Shown here piece by piece: positions 8,470 to 16,575 of a DNA stretch of 64,000 nt. The DNA is from Gluconobacter morbifer G707 (GTDB lineage Bacteria > Pseudomonadota > Alphaproteobacteria > Acetobacterales > Acetobacteraceae). A program made the translations under genes and the position numbers. Location: positions 62,001 through 126,000 of the forward strand of contig NZ_AGQV01000001.1 of assembly GCF_000234355.1 (NCBI RefSeq). Direction: 5' to 3'. The notes under the pieces are model-generated. The model did no database searches. It was not told where the DNA came from and worked only from the letters and a program-made list of their open reading frames with translations. Numbering within the stretch: position 1 is the stretch's first letter; every line of letters begins with the position of its first letter.

Positions 8470-9930
8470 ATGCGTCAGTCGATCCGTTTTTATCTGGGGG
8501 ATGCGCTCTGCACGCTTGCGGATGTCTCTCCGACCCTGACCCTGCTGGACTGGCTGCGTGACCGTGGCCGGACCGGCACGAAAGAAGGATGTAACGAAGG
8601 CGATTGCGGAGCCTGTACCGTACTGGTCATGCGTCTGGACAAGGGGCGGCTGGTCTGGCGCGCGGTGAATGCCTGCATCCAGTTCGTCTCGATGCTGGAT
8701 GGCGCGCAGGTCTTCACCATCGAGGATCTCGGCACGCCGCAGCAGCCACACCCGGTTCAGACCGCCATGGTCGAGCAGCATGGCTCCCAGTGCGGCTTCT
8801 GTACGCCGGGATTCGTCATGTCCATGGCCGCTTACCGCAAGGCGCCGGGCGCCACGACGGAAGACGACGCCATCAATGACGCGCTGGCAGGCAATCTCTG
8901 CCGCTGCACAGGATATGCCCCCATCGTTCGAGCGATGCGTCAGGCCATGGAAGCCGGACCGGACCGCTTTGACGAGGAGGCGGACGCCATCACCCGACGG
9001 CTCGAAGCCCTTCAGGATGGCGCGACAGTCCGGCTCGAAAGCGCGGATGCGACATTGACGGTCCCCGGTTCGGTGGAAGCACTGGCCGAGACGCTGGTGG
9101 TGGACCCGGACGCAACGATCGTCGCAGGCGCCACGGATGTGGGGCTCTGGGTGACGAAAGGCATGCGGCAGCTGAAGCATGTCGTGGCGATCGGACGGGT
9201 GCCGGAACTGCGCGTGATGGACCGCACGGTGGAAGGGCTGCGGATCGGCGCGGCTGTTACCTATCAGGAAGCACAGCCTGCCATTGCGGACCTGCTGCCG
9301 GATGCGGGCGAAATGATCCGGCGCCTCGGCTCCACGCAGGTGCGCAACAGTGCCACGGTCTGCGGAAACATCGCCAATGGCTCGCCGATCGGGGATGGGC
9401 CACCGATGTTCATTGCCGCCGGCGTGACGCTGCATCTGCGGCTGGGTGCGGAGCGACGGTCCCTGCCGCTGGAAGACTATTTCATCGCCTATGGCAGGCA
9501 GGATCGCCGGCCAGGCGAATTCGTGGAAGCCGTGACGATCCCCGCGCCGTCGCCCCGGGCGCAGTTCCGGGCCTACAAGGTGTCCAAGCGGTTCGATCAG
9601 GATATTTCCGCCGTCCTAGGGGCATTCCTGCTGGAGACGGACGGGAACGGGATCATCACCACGGCCCGGCTGGCTTTTGGCGGAATGGCGGTGACCCCGA
9701 AGCGGGCCGGCGCGGCGGAAGCGGCGCTCCTCGGACGGAGGTGGGATGAAGCGGCGCTGGACGCGGCACGGGCCGCCATCGCCACTGATTTTTCTCCCCT
9801 GACCGACATGCGGGCCAGTGCCTGGTACCGGTCCACAGTGGCAGCGAACCTGCTGACACGTTTCTTCGAGGAAACGACCGGCCAGGCGCAGGCGCGTCTC
9901 GCCCGGACGGGAGGGCTGGCGCATGTCTGA
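8470..9930 (+). CDS. xdhA: Xanthine dehydrogenase small subunit (2Fe-2S and FAD)
   Basis: A 486-residue electron-transfer subunit of xanthine dehydrogenase, which oxidises hypoxanthine and xanthine to urate with NAD+. The first 2Fe-2S domain has Cys41, Cys46 and Cys49 in CNEGDCGAC and a fourth Cys near residue 71. The second cluster is formed by QCGFC (about 110) and CRC (about 145). A FAD-binding domain with AGATDVGLWV and a CO-dehydrogenase-flavoprotein C-terminal domain follow. ATG 8470 is preceded by GGAGGG; an upstream in-frame ATG at 8335 would add 45 non-conserved residues. The stop overlaps xdhB by 8 bases, so the three xdh genes form one operon. Confidence 0.95.
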   Translation: MRQSIRFYLGDALCTLADVSPTLTLLDWLRDRGRTGTKEGCNEGDCGACTVLVMRLDKGRLVWRAVNACIQFVSMLDGAQVFTIEDLGTPQQPHPVQTAMVEQHGSQCGFCTPGFVMSMAAYRKAPGATTEDDAINDALAGNLCRCTGYAPIVRAMRQAMEAGPDRFDEEADAITRRLEALQDGATVRLESADATLTVPGSVEALAETLVVDPDATIVAGATDVGLWVTKGMRQLKHVVAIGRVPELRVMDRTVEGLRIGAAVTYQEAQPAIADLLPDAGEMIRRLGSTQVRNSATVCGNIANGSPIGDGPPMFIAAGVTLHLRLGAERRSLPLEDYFIAYGRQDRRPGEFVEAVTIPAPSPRAQFRAYKVSKRFDQDISAVLGAFLLETDGNGIITTARLAFGGMAVTPKRAGAAEAALLGRRWDEAALDAARAAIATDFSPLTDMRASAWYRSTVAANLLTRFFEETTGQAQARLARTGGLAHV

Positions 9931-12301
9931 TGAAATGACGGCCCCGCCGATCGCGAAACCCGTGCCTCCGGTGAAAGAGACGCTCGTGCGTGGGGCGGCC
10001 TCGACCAGCATGAAGCATGAGAGCGCCATGCTGCATGTAACGGGACGTGCGAACTATATTGACGACCTGCCCGAGCCGAAGGGCATGCTGCATGTCGTGC
10101 CCGGTCTGAGCACGAAGGCCCATGCACGGATCGTCTCGATGGATCTGGAAGCCGTCCGGGCCGCACCGGGCGTCGTGCGAGTGCTGACGGCTGCGGATAT
10201 TCCCGGAGACAACCAGATCAGCCCGGTTCATGCGGATGACGAGCCCCTTCTGGCGACGGATCATGTGTGGTTCTGGGGGCAGATCCTGTTTGCAGTCGTG
10301 GCAACGTCGCGTCAGGCCGCGCGCCGGGCCGTACGTTTGGCGAAGGTCGAATACGAGGAAAAACCGGCCGTTCTGAACGTGGCCGAAGCACGGGCGAACG
10401 GCAGTGACCTGGTCTGGCGTCCGCTGGTCATGCAGCGTGGCGAAGCGGAGAAGGGACTGGAGACCTCACCGCGCCGCCTGTCCGGCCGCATCACGATCGG
10501 TGGTCAGGAGCATTTCTATCTGGAGAGCCAGTCGGCCCTGGCCCAGCCGGGGGAAGCCGGGGAAATGCGGATCTGGTCCTCCACGCAGCATCCCTCCGAG
10601 ACGCAGCATCTCGTGGCGAATGTCCTGGGCCGGCCGCATCATCTGGTGACGACTGAAGTGCGCCGTATGGGCGGGGCTTTCGGGGGCAAGGAGACACAGG
10701 CCAATGCCTGGGCCTGTCTGGCGGCCGTAGCGGCGGAGCTGACGGGGCAGGCGGCGAAGGTCCGCCTCGACCGCGATGACGACATGATGGCGACCGGCAA
10801 GCGGCATGACTTCGTCATTGACTATGATGTCGGCTTCACGGATGACGGCGACATCCGTGCCGTGGACATGGTGCTGGCCGCGCGCTGTGGCTGGGCGGCT
10901 GACCTCTCCGGTCCGGTCGTGGATCGTGCGCTCTTCCATGCCGACAACGCCTATTTCTACCCCGATGTCCGCTTCCGCTCCGAAGCACTGCGGACCAACA
11001 CACAGTCGAACACGGCGTATCGCGGCTTTGGCGGCCCGCAGGGGATCGTGGCGGCGGAGCGCGTGATCGAGGAGATCGCGTTCGCGACCGGGCTGGACCC
11101 GGTACAGGTGCGCCTGCGCAACGTGTATGGCACGGGAACGCGCAACATCACGCCATATCACATGACGGTCGAGGACTCGATCACGGCGGACATCCTGACA
11201 AAACTGACGGACCGCTGTGACTACAGGGCCCGTAAGGCGGAGATCCGGGTGTTCAACTCAACAAGCCGGCATATCCGGCGTGGCATCGCCATGACGCCGG
11301 TGAAGTTCGGAATTTCGTTCACCGCTACGCATTACAATCAGGCCGGCGCGCTCGTGCATGTCTATACGGACGGTTCCGTGCAGGTGAACCACGGCGGCAC
11401 GGAAATGGGGCAGGGGCTCCATACCAAGATGGTGCAGATCGCCATGCGGGAGTTCAGCCTGACGGAAGATCGTGTCCGCATCACGGCTACGACAACCGGG
11501 AAAGTCCCCAACACGTCCGCCACGGCGGCGTCTTCCGGAGCGGATCTGAACGGCATGGCCGTGCTGGACGCCATCCGGCGCATCAAGACGCGCATGACCG
11601 CGTTCGCGGCGGAGAAATGGAACGTACCTGAAAACGAGATACACTTCCTGCCCGATGGCGTTCGGGTGGGCGCGGACCTCATGACCTTCCAGCAGCTCGC
11701 CTGGCAGGCCTATTTCGCCCGCGTTTCCCTCTCCGCGAACGGGTTTTACAAGACGCCGAAGATCTCGTGGGATGCGAAAACGGGCCGGGGCCGGCCGTTC
11801 TATTACTTCGCCTATGGCGCCGCCTGCGCGGAAGTTTCGGTCGATCTTCTGACCGGGGAAAATACGATTGATCGCGTCGACATCCTCCATGACGCCGGGC
11901 AATCTCTCAATCCGGCCATTGATATTGGCCAGATCGAAGGCGGTTTCGTGCAGGGAGCCGGCTGGCTGACGACGGAGGAACTGGTCTGGGATCAGGCTGG
12001 GCGCCTGCGGACCCATGCACCCAGCACCTACAAGATCCCGGCCTGTTCCGACCGGCCACGGATTTTCAACGTGCAGCTTCTGGAAAACGCACCCAATCAG
12101 GAGGCTACGATCTTCCGGTCCAAAGCCGTGGGAGAGCCACCGTTCGTGCATGGTGTTGCGGTCCTGCAGGCCATTTCAGACGCTCTTGCAAGTCTGGACG
12201 ACTACCGGACCTGCCCGCGTCTGGATGCGCCCGCTACGCCGGAGACGGTGCTGAAAACCGCCATGCGGCTCCGGGGCGAGCTGCCGCCAGAAGGGCCCTG
12301 A
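9923..12301 (+). CDS. xdhB: Xanthine dehydrogenase large (molybdopterin) subunit
   Basis: A 792-residue molybdenum subunit that binds purine and performs hydroxylation. Family motifs are visible in order: the aldehyde-oxidase/xanthine-dehydrogenase N-terminal domain (about 35-145), EHFYLE, the molybdopterin loop GGAFGGKE, the AYRGFGGPQ segment with its conserved Arg, GGTEMGQGLH, and the catalytic Glu in VGEPPF near the C-terminus. It overlaps xdhA by 8 bases and stops one base before the xdhC start. The bipartite XdhA/XdhB arrangement matches the Rhodobacter-type enzyme. Confidence 0.96.
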   Translation: MSDEMTAPPIAKPVPPVKETLVRGAASTSMKHESAMLHVTGRANYIDDLPEPKGMLHVVPGLSTKAHARIVSMDLEAVRAAPGVVRVLTAADIPGDNQISPVHADDEPLLATDHVWFWGQILFAVVATSRQAARRAVRLAKVEYEEKPAVLNVAEARANGSDLVWRPLVMQRGEAEKGLETSPRRLSGRITIGGQEHFYLESQSALAQPGEAGEMRIWSSTQHPSETQHLVANVLGRPHHLVTTEVRRMGGAFGGKETQANAWACLAAVAAELTGQAAKVRLDRDDDMMATGKRHDFVIDYDVGFTDDGDIRAVDMVLAARCGWAADLSGPVVDRALFHADNAYFYPDVRFRSEALRTNTQSNTAYRGFGGPQGIVAAERVIEEIAFATGLDPVQVRLRNVYGTGTRNITPYHMTVEDSITADILTKLTDRCDYRARKAEIRVFNSTSRHIRRGIAMTPVKFGISFTATHYNQAGALVHVYTDGSVQVNHGGTEMGQGLHTKMVQIAMREFSLTEDRVRITATTTGKVPNTSATAASSGADLNGMAVLDAIRRIKTRMTAFAAEKWNVPENEIHFLPDGVRVGADLMTFQQLAWQAYFARVSLSANGFYKTPKISWDAKTGRGRPFYYFAYGAACAEVSVDLLTGENTIDRVDILHDAGQSLNPAIDIGQIEGGFVQGAGWLTTEELVWDQAGRLRTHAPSTYKIPACSDRPRIFNVQLLENAPNQEATIFRSKAVGEPPFVHGVAVLQAISDALASLDDYRTCPRLDAPATPETVLKTAMRLRGELPPEGP

Positions 12302-12302
12302 C

Positions 12303-13100
12303 ATGCTGGACAGCATCCGGCGCTGGCGGGCGACGGATGAGCCGGTTGTCTGTCTGACCGTCATTGAAGCTAGGGGTTCCACCCCGCGCGAGGCGGGAGC
12401 GTACATGCTCCTGACTGCGACGGAGCAGGTCGGGACGATCGGTGGCGGCCGTCTGGAATGGGATTGCATGGCGGAAGGACGCGCCCTTCTGGCCACGGGC
12501 GGCCCATCCGTGGACCGGCATGTTCCGCTCGGGCCAGCCATTAACCAGTGCTGCGGCGGGGCGGTGACCATCCGGATCGAGCAGGTGCAGGATCTGGAGG
12601 CGCTGGAGCGCAATGCTCTTCTGGAGCGTGAGAAACTGCCGCAGCTTCTGCTGTTCGGGGCCGGGCATGTGGGCCGTGCGCTGGCGAAATCGCTGGCGCT
12701 CCTGCCGTTGCGGCTGCTCTGGCTTGACCCGCGACAGGACGAATTCGGTCCGGTCCCGCCCTATGTGGAAGCACATGTGACCACGGACTGGGAGCAGGCG
12801 CTGGACGCCGCGCCCGCTGGATCGGGTGTGCTGGTCCTGACGCAGAGCCATACGCTCGATGCCCTGATTACGGGCGCCGCACTGGCGCGGGGCGACCTGC
12901 GGTATGTCGGCATGATCGGGTCGCGAACAAAGCGGAAGCGCTTCGAGAGCGCCTTTCGCGAGATCGGCATCCCGCAGGACAGGATTGACGCCCTGGTCTG
13001 TCCGATCGGGGATTTCGGCGTGCGCGACAAGCGGCCGGACATCATCGCCGCACTGGTCACGGCGGAAGTGGCGTCGGAAATGCTTTGCGAAAACAGCTGA
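12303..13100 (+). CDS. xdhC: Xanthine dehydrogenase accessory protein XdhC
   Basis: A 265-residue chaperone that binds molybdenum cofactor and helps its sulfuration and insertion into XdhB. The N-terminal XdhC/CoxI domain shows ARGSTPREAGA and GTIGGGRLEW; the C-terminal Rossmann-like domain has GAGHVGRAL and MIGSRTKRKRF. It begins one base after the xdhB stop, so it is translationally coupled. A small hairpin TCGCT-N7-AGCGA follows the stop. No purine-catabolic gene or regulator is adjacent. Confidence 0.94.
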   Translation: MLDSIRRWRATDEPVVCLTVIEARGSTPREAGAYMLLTATEQVGTIGGGRLEWDCMAEGRALLATGGPSVDRHVPLGPAINQCCGGAVTIRIEQVQDLEALERNALLEREKLPQLLLFGAGHVGRALAKSLALLPLRLLWLDPRQDEFGPVPPYVEAHVTTDWEQALDAAPAGSGVLVLTQSHTLDALITGAALARGDLRYVGMIGSRTKRKRFESAFREIGIPQDRIDALVCPIGDFGVRDKRPDIIAALVTAEVASEMLCENS

Positions 13101-13202
13101 TTTCGCTATGATAAAGCGATTCATGAGCGCTTTCGTAACCAATTCAAGAGCGATCAGGCGAACGTGTTTTTCAGGAACTCCCTGATTTTATTTCATAAAA
13201 TA

Positions 13203-13226
13203 GATGTAACGATTTTGTGATGTAAC
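13203..13226 (+). promoter_or_regulatory. Direct repeat GATGTAAC, 16-bp period
   Basis: GATGTAAC occurs at 13203-13210 and again at 13219-13226, in the AT-rich gap before the exported glucoamylase-like gene. GTTAC in the opposite sense lies at 13245-13249. Spacing of about 1.5 helical turns and the promoter-proximal position suggest a binding site for a regulator, but none is identified. Confidence 0.35.
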
Positions 13227-13268
13227 AGGTGATGCGCGCCGCGCGTTACCTCTGCTTATGCTGAGCGC

Positions 13269-14801
13269 ATGAGCATGGTCGAACCTCAGCAGGTGTCCTT
13301 CCGGGGGCGTATTTTTTCAGCAGTCTTGCGGTCGAGGCGCCGCCTCCTGAAAGCAGGGTTTGCGGCGATGGCGGTTCATGTGGGACTGGCACCCGTCGCG
13401 CAGGCCGCAGCAGCCACCAGTGAGCGGGCAAGCCTGACTTCTCCCCTGACGCCTTCGACCCTCAAGGCCACAGACATGGCGTTTGTGGATGATCTGGAAC
13501 ACCGGACCTTCAACTGGTTCTGGGACACCGCAAACCCGAAGAACGGCCTCGTCCCGGACCGCGCGCCGCTGCCGAATGGTGCGGCCAGCATCGCCGGTGT
13601 CGGTTTCGGCCTGACCGCTTACGGTATCGGCGTGGAGCGCAACTATATCACCCGCCAGCAGGCCGTGGACCGGACGCTGACCACGCTGCGTTTTCTGGCC
13701 GGTCTGCCGCAGAACGACCAGAAGATGGGCGCCGCCGGCTATCACGGCTTCTTCTATCACTTCCTCGATTCCAATACCGGCCTGCGCGTGGCGGACTGGT
13801 CCGAACTGTCCAGCGTCGATACGGCGCTGCTGATGGCGGGCGTGCTGTTCGCACAGTCCTATTACGATCAGGACACCCCGCAGGAGCAGGAAATCCGCGA
13901 TACGGCGGACAGGCTTTACCGCCGCGTCAACTGGACATGGATGAAGGCACATGGTCCCTGGCTCAGCATGGGATGGATGCCGCCCAACCAGTTCCTTCAG
14001 AGTGACTGGAAGGGATATAACGAAGGGCTCATTATCTATCTCCAGGCCCTTGCATCCCCCACGCATTCCCTTCCCGCCGAAACGTGGAAGACATGGACAG
14101 CGACCTATGACGGGCAGTGGGGTGATTTCCAAGGACACAAGCTCCTGAACTTCGCGCCGCTCTTTGGGCACCAGTATAGTGAATCCTGGGTGGATTTCCG
14201 TGGAATCCAGGATGGCTGGAGCCGTCAGCATAACGTCGATTACTTTATGAACGGCCGCGAAGCCGCCTACGCACAGCAGGCCTATGCCCGAGCCAATCCT
14301 GGCGACTGGAAGGATTACAGCGCTACGATCTGGGGCCTGACAGCCTGTGACGGACCCGGAGACGCGCAGCAGGTCTATGACGGACGCAAGCGCCATTACC
14401 TTGCCTATAGCGCACGCGGCGCCGGGCGCGATTACGTTCTGGATGACGGCACCATCGCCCCCACGGCCGCTGGCGGGTCCATCGCCTTTGCTCCGGAAAT
14501 CGCCCTGCCGGCCCTGAAGGAAATGCGCGCGCGCTACGGTGAGCGCATCTACAACCAGTATGGCTTCGTGGATTCCTTTAATCCGTCCTTCAAGGACAGG
14601 GACAGCTACTGGGTTGATGGCCAGCAGCTCTCCATCGATCAGGGACCAATCCTGCTGATGACGGAAAACTGGCGGAGCGGCTTCGTCTGGAACGTCATGA
14701 AAAAGAACCCCTATCTGCGCGCCGGTCTGGAGAAAGCCGGCTTCCAAGGCGGATGGCTCAAGACCACGACCGCCTCGGCGCAGGCCAACAAGGCGCTCTG
14801 A
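13269..14801 (+). CDS. Tat-exported glucoamylase-like protein (PF10091 type)
   Basis: A 510-residue protein with a twin-arginine signal: SRRRLLKAG (residues 22-30), a hydrophobic stretch and an AQA cleavage site near residue 46. The mature part resembles the glucoamylase-like domain of the GH144 neighbourhood, with FNWFWDTANPKNGLVPDR at its start, GFGLTAYGIG, a later WGLTACDGP and a C-terminal IDQGPILLMTENWRSGF. Members characterised in other bacteria act on beta-1,2-glucans, so alpha-glucan activity should not be assumed. It is convergent with treZ, 4 bases apart, and no other periplasmic glucan gene is adjacent. Function is moderately certain; export is well supported. Confidence 0.8.
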   Translation: MSMVEPQQVSFRGRIFSAVLRSRRRLLKAGFAAMAVHVGLAPVAQAAAATSERASLTSPLTPSTLKATDMAFVDDLEHRTFNWFWDTANPKNGLVPDRAPLPNGAASIAGVGFGLTAYGIGVERNYITRQQAVDRTLTTLRFLAGLPQNDQKMGAAGYHGFFYHFLDSNTGLRVADWSELSSVDTALLMAGVLFAQSYYDQDTPQEQEIRDTADRLYRRVNWTWMKAHGPWLSMGWMPPNQFLQSDWKGYNEGLIIYLQALASPTHSLPAETWKTWTATYDGQWGDFQGHKLLNFAPLFGHQYSESWVDFRGIQDGWSRQHNVDYFMNGREAAYAQQAYARANPGDWKDYSATIWGLTACDGPGDAQQVYDGRKRHYLAYSARGAGRDYVLDDGTIAPTAAGGSIAFAPEIALPALKEMRARYGERIYNQYGFVDSFNPSFKDRDSYWVDGQQLSIDQGPILLMTENWRSGFVWNVMKKNPYLRAGLEKAGFQGGWLKTTTASAQANKAL

Positions 14802-14805
14802 ACCA

Positions 14806-16563
14806 TCAGATCGGTCTGTCCAGTCCCGCCATGAAGCTGCGGGGCGGGAGTGTGCCGGTCACGCGGTCCGGAACCGTCTCGTAAAGGATGGATGTCGGTT
14901 CGGCGATGGGGAGTGTCTCGTCACCGAAATTGATCGCAACGCTGAGAAGCGTCCCGTTCGCCAGCGTCCATTGGGCCAGCACTGCCCGTTCGGACAGAAC
15001 TTCCGCCCCTGCGCTTTTTGCGCCTTTCAGATGCGGTGTGATCCGGTCATGTCGGATCGAAAGCAATTCCTTCGTGCGGCCCAGCCACTTCCGCCCGCGG
15101 GGTGTGTCGCGTTCGGCCCGGTCGGGGCGGGACGCCGCATAGGTTTTCGGATCGTTCGGATCGGGCAGCGCTGCGAGGGCTGCCGGGTCCGTGATATTGG
15201 AGTACTTGCGGAACTGCTCTTCCCGGCCCTCGCGGACGGTCTGGGCCAGTTCGCCGTGGAAATTGCAGAAGAAATAGAACGGGGTCGTACTGCCCCATTC
15301 CTCTCCCATGAAAAGCATCGGCGTCATGGGGGAGAGCAGAAGCAGGGCGAAGGCGGCGTGAAAACAGTCCGGGTCCGTGAAGGTGATCATGCGCGCGCCG
15401 TCCGGGCGGTTGCCGATCTGGTCATGATTCTGGAGGAACGTGACGAATTTCGTGGGCGGCAGGGCGCCGCTCGGGCTGCCGCGCATCTTTTCCGCCGGCG
15501 CGAAGTATTCGCCCTGCCAGGCGAATCCCTCCGCCAGGACGCGGCGCAACAGGCCGATGGTATTGTGCTGGAACGCCGCGAAATAACCGTTCGTTTCGCC
15601 ACTGAGCAGAACGGTGACGGCATGGTGCCAGTCCTCGTCCCACTGGCCGTCATATCCGTCCGCAAGCAGGCCGGAATCATTATTCTCGTTCTCGAGGATC
15701 AGGTGGATATGCCGCCCCGGCTCCTTGTGATGGTCGATGCGCTGAAGCAGCTTGGCAAACCAGTTGCGGTCCGTGATGGCCCATGCGGCATCGATGCGCA
15801 GACCGTCAAAACGGTATTCCATGAGCCAGTACAGGGCGTTATCGAGGAAGAAATCCGCAACGATGGGATTCTTAAAATCAATCCCTTCTCCCCAGACCGT
15901 CCTGCTGTCCGGATCGAACATCGCCTCGGCATATTCGGGAAGATAATTCCCGTCCGGTCCGAAGTGATTATAGACCACATCGAGAAAAACCATCAGCCCC
16001 AGGGAATGGGCATGGTCGATGAAGGCCTTGAGCAGGGACGGGCGCCCGTAGGGTGTGGTGGGAGCATAGATCAGAACGCCATCATATCCCCAGTTCCAGT
16101 TCCCCCCGAAGGTGTTGACCGGCATGATCTCGATCGCCGTGATCCCGAGGTCCACCAGTTCCCCGAGACGCTCCACCATCCCTTCGAACCCGCCTTCCAG
16201 TCCCAGATGGACTTCGTAGACGACGGTGTCCTCCCATGGGCGGCCTTTCCAGTCCGGCTGCTTCCACTGGTAGAATTCCGGATCAATGATCTCGCTGGGG
16301 CCATGGACGCCTTCCGGCTGGTAGCGGCTGGCCGGGTCGGGAACGGAAAACCCCTCGCGGATCCGGTACCGGTACCGCGTGCCGGCACCACAGGTGGCTT
16401 CGGCAGTGAAGAACCCGTCATCCTGCTGCTCCATGGTAACGGGCGGCAAACCCTCCACTTCCAGCAGGACAGTCTCGCAGGCCGGCGCCCAGAAACTGAA
16501 GCGCGTCCTGTCCGGTGCGAGCAGTTCCGCACCGGAGCGGTTTTCGAATCTGAATGAAGCCAT
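14806..16563 (-). CDS. treZ: Malto-oligosyltrehalose trehalohydrolase
   Basis: A 585-residue GH13 enzyme that cuts trehalose from the end of maltooligosyl-trehalose. An N-terminal carbohydrate-module-like beta domain (FSFWAPACETV) precedes the catalytic barrel. Visible GH13 residues are the nucleophile Asp in GLRIDAAWAI, the acid/base Glu in LILENENND, and the transition-state Asp in LQNHDQIGNR; WGYDGV is typical of TreZ. It starts 12 bases after the glgB stop, so it is the last gene of glgA-glgB-treZ. The partner TreY, needed to make its substrate, is not in the window. Confidence 0.9.
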   Translation of the reverse strand: MASFRFENRSGAELLAPDRTRFSFWAPACETVLLEVEGLPPVTMEQQDDGFFTAEATCGAGTRYRYRIREGFSVPDPASRYQPEGVHGPSEIIDPEFYQWKQPDWKGRPWEDTVVYEVHLGLEGGFEGMVERLGELVDLGITAIEIMPVNTFGGNWNWGYDGVLIYAPTTPYGRPSLLKAFIDHAHSLGLMVFLDVVYNHFGPDGNYLPEYAEAMFDPDSRTVWGEGIDFKNPIVADFFLDNALYWLMEYRFDGLRIDAAWAITDRNWFAKLLQRIDHHKEPGRHIHLILENENNDSGLLADGYDGQWDEDWHHAVTVLLSGETNGYFAAFQHNTIGLLRRVLAEGFAWQGEYFAPAEKMRGSPSGALPPTKFVTFLQNHDQIGNRPDGARMITFTDPDCFHAAFALLLLSPMTPMLFMGEEWGSTTPFYFFCNFHGELAQTVREGREEQFRKYSNITDPAALAALPDPNDPKTYAASRPDRAERDTPRGRKWLGRTKELLSIRHDRITPHLKGAKSAGAEVLSERAVLAQWTLANGTLLSVAINFGDETLPIAEPTSILYETVPDRVTGTLPPRSFMAGLDRPI

Positions 16564-16575
16564 GAGAACGTCCTG

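Noticed and set aside
13317-14747. Open frame of 476 codons opposite the glucoamylase-like gene
   Set aside because: Antisense shadow without a start signal; the plus-strand protein has a signal peptide and domain.
14971-16557. Open frame of 528 codons opposite treZ
   Set aside because: Antisense shadow; treZ carries the GH13 catalytic residues.
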